Part shown: positions 44,761-57,634 of the stretch, piece by piece | Position numbering within the stretch: position 1 is the stretch's first letter | How the letters are laid out: each line of letters opens with the position of its first letter | DNA from: Augochlora pura | Lineage: Eukaryota > Arthropoda > Insecta > Hymenoptera > Halictidae | Assembly: GCF_028453695.1 (NCBI RefSeq) | Contig: NC_135773.1 | Span: 22,059,782-22,123,781, forward strand | Length of the DNA: 64,000 nt | Direction of reading: 5' to 3' | Program-made: the position numbers and the translations under genes | Notes under the pieces: model-generated | Told to the model about the DNA's origin: nothing | What the model saw: only the letters and a program-made list of their open reading frames with translations | Database searches by the model: none

Positions 44761-45369
44761 AAAAATCAGTACGATAAGAAATTATTTATTTATCTAAAAG
44801 AAGTCATGCAGCACTGATTTCATGTAGTCGACTGTCATTGAAAATCTATTTTTTCTTTTAAATAGAAAATATTAGACAATATATATATATATATTTAAAA
44901 AGTCTACATTCTGCCAATTGTATTATAATTTATGCTTCGATCGTACTTTAATATTTTCGTATGTAAAAGAGTCTATAATCTAAAAAATTTTATAAGGAAT
45001 ACCGTGGAATCGGTCATTTAAATCGACTCAGCTTAGTAGCTTAACAGTTTTAGCATCGTTGCTTGTTAAACCAGTTTCATTTGATTCGGACAAGTTATAG
45101 TCTATTACGGAACGCGCGTTGTATCGCGAAGACGCACGATCACGGAAAAGTCACAGATGTTCGAAGCCACCGCGGCGAATATCCGATTAAAGCGTGCCGT
45201 TAGTAGGTTGGTTTACCGGAAGAGCGTAACGAAGGCGGCGCCGTTGTACGGGCACACTTTTCAATTACTGGCTCGCACGTGAAATCGTGTTTCTAAAGTG
45301 GTCACATTACACGAAAGCTGTTTCCAATATTGCATTACCTGCTGCCCCCTTCCCACTCTCCCTCCCTCC

Positions 45370-45407
<38 letters not shown>

Positions 45408-47339
45408 GTCTCTCTCGCGAAACACGCGAATTCGATGGAAATCTGGCAAACAATAGGGCAGCTCGATAAGCGAAGACGGGAACCGCCGTGCAGCGTTGAT
45501 CGAATATTCAAATATTCGAAATGATCGGATATTCGGGAAATAAAATTGAAACGCAGCAACGAGGGAAACTACACCTGCGATAATCGAACGTTGCGTTGCT
45601 TTATCCGTGCGGTGTGTATAATGTGCGTTGGATTCAATGTAGCCGGGTTTAGCCCCTCGAAAATGATCAGCTTCTATTCGCAGAGTAGTGGGTGAAGTGA
45701 CGAGGGTGATGAAGTGGCCACTCGCTACACCTAATAATCACCCGATCACCTAATCGCGACTTAGCCTGACTTAGATTACGATGATACAGAATTTGAAGAG
45801 TAAAAGGGATTCGCGAGTATCAAATGCGTTTTTTCAATTTTTATTATAAGCGTGAAAATGTGTAATGTGTATTATGAAAATGTGAAAAACTTGCTTAGAT
45901 ATTTTTACTCCGGGTAATAGTAAAATTCAAGGAAAAGCGTTTTAGTTAACCACCTTAACTTCTCCCTTGTATAACGAAACAACGATGGAGATTGAAAAGT
46001 CCAAGCATCGAAAAGATTTATCATTTTCATCCCCTTCGATATTTCGAGCAACGCGACGATACGCTAAAGCAAATACAATTGCTGTTAAAACGCTGCAGGA
46101 GCAATGAAATTAATGCTGCAAAATTGACAAGATCGCGAGCGACCTAACTATAAATAAAGCAACAATATAAATGAAATAACAGTGTAAATAAAAGAACAAT
46201 ACAAATGATACAACAGTAGAAATGAAATAATACAAATGTAATTCACGCTTGAAAACCCTGTTTCACGAAATGAAATATCTACCGAATCTGTAAATTACAT
46301 TTTCGGCTTTTCCGCCTCCGCTCCCAGATTTTCCTACGGTTAAACAAAGCCGGTTAATCGAGATCCTGCCGCGCCTAAATTATTAGAGAACCGCGAACGT
46401 ACCAGACCCGACGGTGGTTCGACGCGGCGAACGAAAGCAAAGGGTCGGGGGGGAGGGTTGCTCTATCTTTGGCCGTGGCACGTCTAGACGGCGCTCATTG
46501 TCGGCAGCTCATTAAGATGATCAGAAGGCGGCGGCGACGGCGGCGGGCGTTCTATTTTCATCAGACATCGAAGGTCAAGCGCCATCGGTTTAAAGTGGCC
46601 GCTTTGTTAATTTGTTCTGCGCCACTGCAACCGCGCGGTGCCAACAATCACGTTCGCTTCGCCGTCCCGTTTTCTTTCCTCGCGCGGGCAGGGTGGAGGG
46701 GTTGGGGTGGGGGGTCGAGTCATTCGATGAAATGGCTCGTATCCACTCGCTTCGAACCGCCCACAATTCTCCCAGCCAATAAAACTTTGAAAAATTAATA
46801 ACTTCTTCGAGGAAGGGAGAGAGGGAGGGAGGGAGGGAGAGAGGGACAATGTATTCCGGTCGCGTTGCACACGAGAGAAATGAAGGCTGCTCTCTGAAGG
46901 CGGTGGTCTCGACCATTTTTCCCCCCTCGACTAAAAATCGTACCATGAATTCAAATGAGAGAGAACCGTCTGCAAAAATGAATCGTATCGACGGGATACC
47001 GTCCCGTTTATTTATAAGATCATTTAAGATTTATCTCGTGTCTTCTTTACGGTGTACGGTAAACCGCGTGATTCGTTGATGTTCTTCTTCTGTTGTTATA
47101 GTTTCGTCGCGTTAGGGTGGTCGAACAAGTTACTGTTGGAATAATCATTTGGTTTGCTTTCACGTGTAATTAACTTTACATTTACCGAGAAAGAGATACT
47201 AGATTTTCTATTTTCTTCAGTTTTAAATAGAAATTTAATATAATTGGTAAGTATAAAGTTAATTATTCCCGAAAAGAAACTCGGTCTTTAATTAATGTTA
47301 AAACTTCACTCCGACAGAACGAATTATTATGAGGACTAG
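44761..47339. other. Noncoding sequence without genes
   Basis: Mixed sequence with an (AT)n run at 44879-44893, CT tract 45354-45419, a diverged AAATGAAATAACA repeat at 46148-46240, GC-rich 46330-46780 and a GGGA tract 46812-46845. Frames near 45300-45550 and 46500-46950 are artefacts. Confidence 0.45.
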
Positions 47340-47505
47340 AATTAAGCACTTTATACCTCCACTAGAATTCTTCTGTTATCAGAGTTTAGAAACGGAAGTA
47401 AATAAAGACAATAAAAAACAAAATAAAAAATAAAGAGAAATAAGAAATTATCTGGTATTAAGGACAGTATCAAGGAGAAATAAGTACTAATTAACGCAAC
47501 AAAAG
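47340..47505 (-). mobile_element. Fragment of a family B TTAA element
   Basis: AATTCTTCTGTTATCAGAGT, AACGGAAGTAAATAAAGACA and AAATTATCTGGTATTA match 36470-36560 and, inverted, 11090-11160. The termini are not preserved. Confidence 0.55.
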
Positions 47506-48281
47506 GGGGTTTTTCTCCTACGTTGAAAATTAAACGACAATTCGGCAGCAGAGGTAAAATGGCCGCTTCCTTTTCCCCCCTCTTTTCATTTTTCCCGTAT
47601 CGGTACTCGGCCCGCCATATAAATCGTCGATCGTCGCCGCGTGCCGCGAGCGCGGAAACGCTGTCCGGCGAATAAACGAGTTTATATTAAATTCCGAATT
47701 CGCTGCGAGAGAGACTTCCGGTTGTTCCACCCCCGCGGCTGCGCGCGTCTAGCCGAGCTTATTACGGAAACTAAATCTGCCGCTCATGGCTATAAAGTAT
47801 ACACGGCACGCCCATCAGCCGCCATCAACGGCGACGCTCTCGCACAACTCGCCGAATAGCAGAAAATTTCTGACGACGGTATACAGTACTCTCGACTGCG
47901 GAACGCGGCGGCGACTGCCGCTCTGTTCCTCCCTCGTCCTCCCACCCCCCTTTTCGCTCCATGTAAATTACTCGCCGCTGCGACGAAACTTCCACTTAAA
48001 TCAACGTGGCGAACCGTTACTATTTTTCCGTTCTGCGCCCGTGTGTTGATACGCGCTGGATTACGACGAATAATTCCCCGCCGATTCGAATTAGGATCGC
48101 GTGTTGTTGGGTCCCGTGTCTCTCTGTTCGATGTTATCGATCACCGTGCCAAGTATGCGCGTCCCTTTGTTCTCGCCGTCGTTTCGACGCTGCGCTGGTT
48201 TCGATGGATCATCGTGGATCTGTCGCGGAATTTTTATTTACAGTCGGCGCTGCATTTCACGCGATTTAATTTGAGAAAATA
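47506..48281. other. GC-rich noncoding block
   Basis: Frames on the plus strand at 47640-48297 overlap in three registers and lack motifs. Confidence 0.45.
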
Positions 48282-48305
48282 TTGGGTTGGCTACTAAGTA
48301 ATCGC
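48282..48305 (+). mobile_element. Mariner terminal repeat, TTGGGTTGGC type
   Basis: TA then TTGGGTTGGCTACTAAGTAA is the typical start of mariner elements of the mellifera group. The downstream sequence holds no transposase, so only the end remains. Confidence 0.6.
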
Positions 48306-49749
48306 TGATTCAAAATAAGAAGGAGAATTCAATACTTTTGCTTAAAATAATTATAAATTTATCCAATTAGACGAATCAATTTTGGCGCTGCTTTTCTCTC
48401 AGGGCTTCGTTTTAATATACTGTATATAACATGAAAATCGTGCTCGCGATGCTTGCTTTTTTGGAAATAATGTAATAAAATATTTTACAAACAATGATCC
48501 ACTAAAATTGATATATTCTCTAGTAAACATAATAAAAAGATTGACCTTTCATTTTCAAACTGTAATAGAAACGAGACTAAATAATTAATCGGTGCAATTT
48601 TCTTACCTAATTAAAGGTGGAAGCTCAAACGGCAAGAAAACAATGTAGATCAGGTGCTTTGATCCCGCCTTTTCGGAAATAATACAAATAAAATATTTTA
48701 CAAACAAGGATCCACTAAAATTGATATATTCTCTGGCAAACATAATAAAAAGATTATGGCTGTTTATACAAATATTTTGTGCATCGATTTAGAGCGAAAT
48801 AGGAGCCGCGTAGAAATTGTCTAATAAATTGAATAAAATTAAAATAATATTTCGACACAATTTAATTATTTGAAATTGTCTCTTGTTTTAGCCGGTTCCT
48901 GCTCATTTCTGTCACACGCGCACAAAATTCGCCGTCTAGCAATAAAACAGCGAGTCAAGCGGACGCGCGAGCGCCGACAGCGAAATCGATAAAATTTTAT
49001 AACTTTGACAATCACCCTCAGCATTTTACACAATATTCACAGAACGCCCCTCTTATAAACATAATTATACAAAACAAATTTCAAGCCAGCCCGTGTTCTT
49101 CCTTAGCATAATTTATAAAGTCAATTAAAAATATTCTTTACAACGATTCACGCGTCGTCGTGCAAAACGATATATATATATTTTTCAACTAATTAAAACG
49201 TCTACTTTTTATACGAACCACGAGTCTGGACAATTGAAACATTGTAATAATACAGATGTATCCATTAAATTTTGTTCTCACTGTTGCGAGCTACGTAGTA
49301 TTTTCAATTTCGACGTGTTCCGACCAACCGTTCCGGGAACGAGAGCCGCTAATTACGACGTTTACAAAGTATAAAATAACTTTGCTAAAACGGGAACGGT
49401 ATAATCTGGAGAAACGTTAATACGTCCGATGAAATCCGGGAAACCACGTATTAGGTATCGTACATCCTCGTTTTACAATCCCTTCGGAAGCCGCGGACAT
49501 GTTTTGGACGGGAACGTCGGCGAGTTTCGAGAGCATTAACGATTCCGTTGTATCGCGAAAATTTCAAAACCGGAGCAAATTCGCGAGAAGCGAGAGCATC
49601 GAACGGGGAAATGTTGATACGCCACTGAATTAATATTGTTGCGTGCGCGCGTCCGCGTAATTGCCGCGGCATAATTAATTGCGAAACCAAACTATAAATA
49701 CAATTATAATCTTTATTACTGACGAGGGAGTCTTGTCGCGACCTCTCTC

Positions 49750-49789
<40 letters not shown>

Positions 49790-49867
49790 GAGACCGGCAA
49801 CCGACTCTCTCGCGCTAGTGTTACAGTGTCATTTAGCTAACGACGCTCTAATCAGTATCATTTTATA
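48306..49867. other. AT-rich noncoding with a 213-bp duplication
   Basis: The block 48463-48542 (TTTTACAAACAATGATCCAC, ATTGATATATTCTC and CATAATAAAAAGATT) recurs at 48675-48755. The rest is unique. (CT)n at 49742-49788. Confidence 0.7.
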
Positions 49868-49960
49868 TTAGGGTGTCCCATAAGTTTCTTCCCCCTTTAT
49901 TGATGCGTAATGAACACACGACATTTGTTATTTAAGGTGGCTTTATTATGTTATATATAA
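49868..49960 (-). mobile_element. Mariner end fragment, TTAGGGTGTCCCATAA type
   Basis: TA followed by TTAGGGTGTCCCATAAGTTT and GATGCGTAATGAAC matches the untranslated end of the fossil at 40421. Only about 90 bases remain. Confidence 0.6.
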
Positions 49961-50645
49961 GCTCTCAACCTCTCAACTACGTAAAAGATCGAAATTATGC
50001 AAAAATGTTAGGTTATGTCAGGTTATGTAGCACTGGCAAAGGGAAGAAGATCTCGAAAATCAATGGGGGTCGCGCGCAGGCCGGTTATTCCCATGGCGTG
50101 CCCACCGTAAGAAAGAAACCTCCATGGTTTCTCGCGGACCGTTATCGGTTCGAATTTACTCGACGTTATCGTTCGCGCGCGCGCGCGCGGGTCGCGCCAA
50201 GAGAGGTTAGGGACAAGGAGGTGGAGAGTTTCGCCTCGCGGAAGACAACGCAATTAACCGATAGCGTTTTATTCGCCCGGTGCTCGGCTACCGTAACTCC
50301 TCCCGCGGAACGAATTAAAGCGAACGGTTAGTAGTGTCGTTCCCAAGTTTTCTGAAAATGTAATTGCACTTTTCTCCGGGAACTCCTTAAAGCACCGCCG
50401 GTATTTGTGCCGGTCGCGTCCCGTTCTCCCTTCGGGCGGGAACGCCCGTTGCGAAAGGGTAACGGTTACAGTGTCACGGAAAACTGCGCGAAAGGGGGCG
50501 GCGAACGTGATCAAGGAATGGGACGGCGCCGCTATCAACGCCTCCGCGAAATCGCCTCGCCGTTCCTGACTTCGTTGATATTTCAATTTCAAATCGCCGC
50601 CGTTATCTGTCGCTGGAATGAACAATACAGTGCTTGCGGAAATTG
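49961..50645. other. GC-rich noncoding block
   Basis: A CGCG run at 50174-50188; frames on both strands lack motifs. Confidence 0.45.
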
Positions 50646-50720
50646 TTAACCCCTTGCACTGTCGCCCCTTTCGTGCTGCAACGATTAGAACTTGCAATAT
50701 TTTACTGAATATATTTGTAT
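50646..50720 (+). mobile_element. Left end of a family B TTAA element
   Basis: TTAACCCCTTGCACTGTCGC then CCTTTCGTGCTGCAACGATT, close to 11007 and 52320. The following AT-rich sequence to about 51000 may be an expanded interior; no right end seen. Confidence 0.6.
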
Positions 50721-51995
50721 TTATATGTATTTATAATATATCATTATATATCAATTATATAATTTGTAATTACTATTAGAATATTTTATAATTACTAGTA
50801 GAAATAATAATTATTTAAATAGTCATATCATCGCTTACGTCACTTGAAAATCACTGATGTTTTGTACTAGATCTACTAATGACACTATCTAATCTACTAT
50901 AAATAAATCTAAAATACTAATCTACTAAATAATAAATTTTATATGCACTTAATAATGTTTATTGTCCTCTATAGTTTCTGTCTTTACTTGTACCCCCTTG
51001 CCAGCGTGATTGCATATAAATATCACATTAAATATTAGTATAATTATAAATATGGTAAATAAATTATTAGTATCATAAATAAATTATAAATATCATAAAT
51101 ATCATTTCTGAAGAATGTATCAAGAATGTGAACTGAAAATAACGAAACGCAGAGCTGACAAGAATATAAAACGTCTCTTTATCAGCATTAAACAGCATTA
51201 AATTAACATAACTCTTAATAATTGTAATGTTGATGCACACAATTATTTACACCACCAAAAGTTCCATCAGACCTCGTAAAACGAGACATTAAAACGTTCT
51301 GCTTACTGCAGTGCTAAGTTCCGCGATTAACCCATGCTTTTAAGCTCGACAAATGGACCGAAATCAAACAATGGCAAGCAACCCACGGATTTAGCTATTT
51401 CTGAAATATATTACACAGATTCGTAAAGCATTTCTCGCTGGACTAAACTAATATCCTACCACGGAAGACCAAAAACATAAAAGCAACGTGTCCCGCGAAA
51501 ATGCCGCCATCCTATGTTCGCAATTAGAATAGTGTAACACCCACTGTGTAAATTCCAAAACGAATTAAACAAATAAGTAACAGTCGCGCGACACGTGTAC
51601 GGCTAAAATTAAAATTCATCGGTTGAAATTTACGACCGATACTTGTCTATAGAGAATCGTTTTCAGCATTCCTGACACGGGCCATATTTCAATTTCAGAT
51701 CTGCTGCCGCAGCGCCGGCCCGTGTCCATTGTTAAAACGACCGCAGACTACGTATCATAGCTCGCGGTTATCGCCGATTCCTGCGATAGAAATAAACGCG
51801 TCGATCCCTCGATATCGTCGCTCGGCCGCAACCCCGTTTGTTTTCCGAAAAAAAAAAGAGGGAACAATGGACGCGAATTGTAACGATGAGATAGTCGCTG
51901 AACGACAACCCGGATTACAGAGATGTTAGAAGCGTTTGTGCTTGGATAGGGTGTTTCGTTCTAATGATTCTCAGCATCGGTCGCTTCCGGAACAG
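50721..51995. other. AT-rich noncoding sequence
   Basis: AATAAATTAT-type repeats near 51050-51105; 51600-51930 is GC-richer. Nothing recognised as a gene. Confidence 0.45.
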
Positions 51996-52323
51996 TCAAC
52001 CCCTTGCCGTACCATTTTCTTTAGAATTACTATGATTCGAATCTTTTTGATCGCACTAATTTCTTAGAAGAAAAAGAAATTTTAGATTTATTACGTGCAT
52101 AAGTCTGCAGTAATATTTAAATATTGCTAACAAGAGAGTAATATTTAATTTTTACTTAAAGGAGCGGATGAACATTCATACCTAACAACTTATTACTAAA
52201 AATATTATTATTTATCATACCTAACAACTTATTACTAAAAATATTTATTATTACTAAAAATATTTATTATTACTAAAAATCTCCATCGCGAGTCTGACTC
52301 GTTAAAGTACGGCAAGGGGTTAA
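51996..52323. mobile_element. TTAA element, CCCCTTGCCGTAC family (C)
   Basis: TCAACCCCTTGCCGTACCAT at the left and GTACGGCAAGGGGTTAA at the right are 13-base inverted termini. AGTCTGACTCG precedes the right end. Short ATATTTATTATTACTAAAA repeats occupy 52170-52280. Confidence 0.75.
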
Positions 52324-52379
52324 CCCCTTGCACTGCGACTCCTTTCACGCTGCGTTAATAAGCACTTATTTGTGATTAA
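52320..52379 (+). mobile_element. 60-bp stump of a family B TTAA element
   Basis: It shares TTAA with the previous element and reads TTAACCCCTTGCACTGCGAC to AGCACTTATTTGTG, then another TTAA. Only the left end of family B remains. Confidence 0.65.
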
Positions 52380-52444
52380 CCCTCTTAGTTCCGAGCAACG
52401 ATATATCATTGTTGGCTACTTTTGAAAAAATATTGTTTTCTTAA
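52376..52444 (+). mobile_element. 69-bp stump of a family E TTAA element
   Basis: TTAACCCTCTTAGTTCCGAG with the imperfect palindrome CAACGATATATCATTGTTG, as in 61550-61795. It runs straight into the next TTAA at 52441. Confidence 0.65.
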
Positions 52445-52667
52445 CACATTGCGTACGCGACATTTCTACGCTCTCGAAAAGTTGACATTCATTTTTTGTT
52501 TGCTAACCGTTTGTTAAGGGATAAGCAAGACTTCGTTGCCCTGGTAATATAACAAGAAAGTCTACATTTAGTTCCTTAAATCGTCGATTGAGTCGGAAAA
52601 ACCTGAAAACGAGATATCTCCTAAATCTAAAGACGAGAAATCTCGTCTCCCGTACGCAATGTGTTGA
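52441..52667. mobile_element. TTAA element, CACATTGCGTACG family (D)
   Basis: TTAACACATTGCGTACGCGA at the left and CGTACGCAATGTGTTGA at the right are inverted termini, with the palindrome GCGTACGC. The right part (52576-52667, from TTAAATCGTCGATTGAGTCG) equals the mini-elements at 7500 and 32587. Confidence 0.75.
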
Positions 52668-52699
52668 TATTTTTAATATTAGGGGCCTTGATGGCTGAA

Positions 52700-53230
52700 G
52701 GTTTAAGGTTCCGACTGCTTAATAAGTGTGCTTGCCGCTAGGACGATCGAGGAATCGGGACCGGGGCCATGAAACGATTGGACCACGTCGCGTCCAGGCA
52801 AGAAGCGTTGCGCAAATCCGAAGATCCGTACGAATTCGGTGATCGAACACGTGCAAATATTTGTTGGCTTCGACGACGTGGAGAAAGCAACTAGGGCGCG
52901 ATACAACATCGATCAAATTTCCAATGGCCGAGCCGAGAGAGCTGCCGGGGGATTTCCAGAACGGTCCTGGTAACTTTTTAACGACGGATCCCATCGAGCC
53001 CCCGATGACTTCCGCTTTTCCAATCTTTCCGCCGAAGTATCGTGTGGCCGAAACAATAACCGAGTTCGATTGGTTTACATGCAAGCAACCGTCCGAAACA
53101 ACGGCGAATACTGGAATCATGCTCGGCCAACGTTCACCGCGGCGGTGATCGCGATTTTCGAGAGAGAGACCGACGCGACGCGACGAGAAACGATTTCCGC
53201 GGTCGTTAAGGAATTTTCCCGTTTCCAAAT
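52700..53230. other. Unique block open in both strands, possible exon
   Basis: A 169-codon minus frame (52719-53228) and a 95-codon plus frame (52861-53148) both have balanced composition, unlike repeat artefacts. Minus residues include ARYFGGKIGKAEVIGGSMG. No family is recognised and no paired splice sites are convincing, so this is only a candidate. Confidence 0.15.
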
Positions 53231-54015
53231 GGATTCGCGGGATTGAATTCTTTTTCTTATTATCTACGGTTTTATATGTTGAGCGTCGGATTTATGGAAC
53301 CGTCGACATGATTGTTTCGAAATTTTCGAATTCGTAATTATTTAAACAATTAGAAATAGTAGGTCCATCGGAAAAATCTATCTGTTGTTAAAAAGAAAGA
53401 AAAAGAAATTAATTTTGTATGCATTTAATATTTATTAGATTATTATAGTAATTCAATAGAAGCGTAACTTATGCCCTGTTACTACCGTGACTACGAATGA
53501 AAAGCGTGATTTATGAGTATCGTTTTTCAGAAATATATATCGCAAATAAAATGACATTGACGAATATAATTTTCCAGTAGAATTAATACTTAAGTATTAT
53601 CCATATAGTTATCGTACATACTTTCAAGAAACGTCGCATTCTAGCCTGAATTTACTCTATGTATATAATTTTACTATATATTTTTATATTTATTAAATTC
53701 GACTGAAAAGTTGCTCGACAATTGCGAAAGGAGATCTTATTGAGAAACAGAAGTAAACGTATTATCGTGTTAATGCTTCGAGGGGATCTAGAACGATAGG
53801 AAATCGTTTTCTAGGGAAATTTTCATTTCAGATGTGTCTCGCGAAGGGATACGATACGCAGAGAAGATGGATGACCGAATAACGTTCACAGGCAGACGGG
53901 GACTTTCATTGGACGATCAATTTAAAAGAGAAACACGGCGACCGACGATTAGTCGATTTTGTCCCGACAATTTGTCGCCCGTGATCCCTGCAGTACATAT
54001 TACAGTAGGACTTGG
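53231..54015. other. AT-rich noncoding sequence
   Basis: No feature recognised. Confidence 0.5.
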
Positions 54016-54047
54016 TTAACCCTTTACCGGTAAGCGGCACCTTTTAA
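54016..54047 (+). mobile_element. 32-bp TTAA-bounded stump with ACCGGT palindrome
   Basis: TTAACCCTTTACCGGTAAGC to CACCTTTTAA; a fragment of another TTAA family directly abutting the next element. Confidence 0.45.
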
Positions 54048-54346
54048 CCCTTTGCGACTCGGAGGCACCAGTGGAATTGTTCTATCACGTGTCAAGATTA
54101 CTATACTATACTATGCTATAATATACTATACTATGCTATAATATACTATGCTATAATATACTATACCATAATATACTATACTATGCTATACTATAATATA
54201 CTATACTATACTATGCTATAATATACTATAATATACTATGCTATGCTATAATATACTATTATATACTATAATTATATATATATATTATAAGCCAGGAAAA
54301 TAATTTCAGATTTACAATTCAAATTATTCCGAGGGCAAAGGGTTAA
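54044..54346 (+). mobile_element. Family A TTAA element with internal ACTATGCTATA array
   Basis: TTAACCCTTTGCGACTCGGA at the left and CCGAGGGCAAAGGGTTAA at the right. About 180 of its 300 bases (54104-54285) are a TATAATATACTATGC tandem array replacing most of the interior. Confidence 0.75.
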
Positions 54347-55085
54347 AAAGATTTTCTTCTCTTACAGATTTGTTATTCATTAACATGCTTACGTTAGCTT
54401 AATTAAACGGAATTGCTAGTGACACTAAATGTTTCGTATTGCCTTTGTCTTTTATCAATTCCAAGCTCCTTTTATAAATTAATTTATGGTGAATATTTTT
54501 AGCAAAGTTTAGAGGCGAATTTTTTGGAGAATTCTGGGTACGTTTCTGAACAACTTCGGCAAAAATATTGTTATCATATTTAAAACTGTTGCAGTTATGA
54601 AACGACAAAAATGGCACCGCGAATAGCTGCGGTTTATGGCAGATAGTTTCGGCAGAAGCAATTGTCTAAAAGCCAAATACTTCGAGGTAAGTGATCTTTG
54701 TGCCGGAATCTACAACAAGAGGAAAAGTCGTTGCGCGAATTCTGACGGAAATTTAAGGAATTTATTTGGAAAATTGAGTTCCACGCATGAAACGAAGCTT
54801 TAGAAGCTGCCTGAGAATTATGATTAACATTGAATGAGAAAAATTATTGGATCGAATGAAACAGTGAAAAGGTATTCAATTTTTATTATTGAATATTTGG
54901 GTTTTATTATTTTCAACTCCTAACCTAACCTAATTTTCAGACGAACTGATTGATTAGCATTTGTTATATTGATTAATATAATATCAATATAATATTAATA
55001 TAATATTTATAATATTGATTAGCATTTCCCCGTTCTAGATAATTTAATTAATTTACAAGAGGGATGAAACAATTCGAGTCCGAAA
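54347..55085. other. Noncoding spacer
   Basis: AT-rich; TAATATAATATCAATATAAT repeats at 54970-55020. No gene. Confidence 0.5.
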
Positions 55086-55334
55086 TTAACCCTTTGCACT
55101 CTAACAGCGACTCTGTGGTGTCATCAAAATTGTTATACCACATTCTAAAATTGTTGTCATAGATATCAACTATTTTTGAAATTTAAAAAATTGTTAAATA
55201 TTATAACTGTTACATAAATTAAGAAACTCCATTTCACGTACATAAAATGCAATTTGTTCTACAAAACGAAAATGCTACGAGTCAGAGAAATTATTTTAAA
55301 TTTCACACGTTGCACTTCGAGTGCAAAGGGTTAA
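55086..55334 (+). mobile_element. TTAA-flanked MITE, family A, complete
   Basis: TTAACCCTTTGCACTCTAAC then AGCGACTCTGTGGTGTC at the left; CACTTCGAGTGCAAAGGG then TTAA at the right. 249 bp. This is the cleanest uninterrupted family A copy. Confidence 0.85.
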
Positions 55335-55659
55335 GACCAGCTCGCCACTCTCGATATGACTCATCACGACCGCCGGAGTACAGGACTGATATACACGTGG
55401 AATACTGGTCAGCCCCGCTAATCAAGCTCTGTGTCTAAGGCTTAGTGCTAATATTGATGTTCAAGATTAGCGGAATACCAAACCGAACCTCGGCCGACCT
55501 CCCATTCCTCCGTATTCGCTTTCGGCGATCCCCGCTCGCGTTCAACCCCCTTGCCCGGCCCTCCTCGTTTGCACTATACTACTGTAATACTACTGTAATC
55601 ATCCGTATTATTATACAATTTTTGTCAATATTAGATACCTTTCGTGATGAATAGAATAA
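55335..55659. other. Noncoding spacer
   Basis: Unique; nothing recognised. Confidence 0.5.
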
Positions 55660-55874
55660 GTAAAATGGATGGAATAAATATCGTTTAATGCTAATGTTGT
55701 GAAAATGGAAAAGCGTTAGTAGATTTAATTACCTTAAAATGGCATAAATGGTCAAGTAAAATAGATGAAATAAATATTGTTTAATGCTAATGTTATGAAA
55801 ATGGAAAAGCGTTAGTAGATTTAATTACCCTATAATGGCATAAATGGTCGAATGACTGGTCGCTAAAGAGTTAA
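55660..55874. repeat. 96-bp tandem duplication beside a TTAA end
   Basis: GTAAAATGGATGGAATAAAT at 55660 recurs at 55756, with AAAAGCGTTAGTAGATTTAA in both. GGTCGCTAAAGAGTTAA ending at 55874 resembles a TTAA element terminus. Confidence 0.85.
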
Positions 55875-56809
55875 GACAATTCGCCGTAACAATATAAACG
55901 AAAATAAAGTGTCCACGTGTTATTTTCTAACCAACGATACAATCTTTATGAGATACTTGGAATTAATTAACCACCATCAAGCTTTCCGTAAAACAATAAA
56001 TCAAATTTCCGTAAAATAGAAACTAAAACAAGAGTTACGTATAGAACGTCTACACTTTCGCTGCTCGCTGGCGTAGACGCACCAGAGAAAGGGTCTCTCC
56101 GCTCGCAGAATGGGGAACGTGGAACAAAGAGGAGAGACACGATCGAAAGTCCGAAAGAACGAACATCCCTTTAAAGCGAGAGCGCGTTCGTCGACCTGCG
56201 CGCCGTGCGTGGCCGACCGTAAGGAACACACTGATCTCGTCACTGACCCAGCCTACCCATCTCTCTCTCTCTCTCTCTCTCTCTCCCCCTCTCTCACGAT
56301 TTCGAAATTATTCATTACGCAGCCCTCTACAACCTTTACGATCAATCAACGAAGGTCGACTACCTTTGGGTCAACAGATTACGCGTGTAACACCTTGCTC
56401 GTGTGTTTACGGAACTTGTCTCTGTTTAAGCGCCACGATCGACGGGATCGATCCTTGAAAAGAGGAGCACCTTGTTACACGTGGAATTAACCTTTCCGCG
56501 AAGCATATTTATAATTTCTCCCATGGAACAGGAGATCTTTTTTTATTCGTTGGAAACGCATAAATAGGTGAGCGGAGTAACAGCCCCTCCCCGTTGCACC
56601 GCGTTTTATTATGCTGTCCTTCTTCTGCTTTGTAATAATAAAGCTTCTTTATAATAATAATAAATACTAAGCAAGTGTTCTGTGTAGAAAATAGAAATAT
56701 AGAGAGGTAGAAATGTTTAAGAAAAATGCTGGGGACATTACTACCCTTGTGTAGAGGCAATAGAATTGTTTAGTTATAGTTGTTCTATAAACGTAGAATA
56801 ATCATAATT
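55875..56809. other. Noncoding with (CT)n tract
   Basis: (CT)n at 56258-56290; the remainder is unique. Frames around 56000-56490 lack motifs. Confidence 0.5.
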
Positions 56810-56907
56810 TTAACCCTTTGCACTCCGCGCATTGTGGATGTTAACTACCAGCACTCACGAACCTTTATATTGTATAGTAAATGTTGCAAAGGGGTACAAA
56901 GGGTTAA
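56810..56907. mobile_element. 98-bp TTAA element, CCCTTTGCACTCCGCG type
   Basis: TTAACCCTTTGCACTCCGCG at the left and GGTACAAAGGGTTAA at the right. The shortest complete TTAA-bounded unit with CCCTTTG termini. Confidence 0.6.
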
Positions 56908-57634
56908 GAAAACTAAACGTACTGTGAAACTAAAGCTTGAAGAAGTTGATGACCTAATAACGACCCAACAGATCAGAAATTCAATAATGAACTATTTACT
57001 TATATTAATATATTTTATATAATTATACGATACTTTAAAATAATTCCTATATTAGCATTCATTTCTTGCTGTTTTATCGTTGCATCAATTTTTTGCTTTT
57101 GGTGTTCTCCGAATCAGAAATGAATAAAAACAAAATTTATATAGTTAATAAAAATTTTCCTACGACTTAACTGTGACTCAACTTTCTAGCTTCGATTCAC
57201 CTGATTTTTAAAGAGCAACGAGCATTTTCGGCGAGCTGAAAAACCTGCTATAGACGCTTCCGCAAATAGTGCCAGAAGAAAGTAAGGGGTTGAACTTCGT
57301 GAAACAATCGGAAACCGCGTTCGACGGCCGTGTCGATCATAAAAAAAAAGAAAAGAAAAGAAAAGAAAAACAATCCAATATTAACTTTGTCCATTAGGAA
57401 TAATAGCACGAAGCTATTTCGGCGTCGATCAACCGGGGTTCCCGAGAAGTTCGAAAGCACTTTACCAACGACATTACTTCCGTGTCCGGCAAACCGAAAA
57501 AGCAAGCGGTCGTGGATCGCGAGGCCAGATCGACGTCGTAAAACGAATTGCAATATTACTCGGAGCTCTTCTTTCTTCGTCGTTGTTTATGATCCGTTGT
57601 ATATATTATTTAAAGGAAAAGTTGAGGGAATTTA
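56908..57634. other. Noncoding spacer
   Basis: An AAAAG run at 57345-57370. No gene. Confidence 0.5.
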
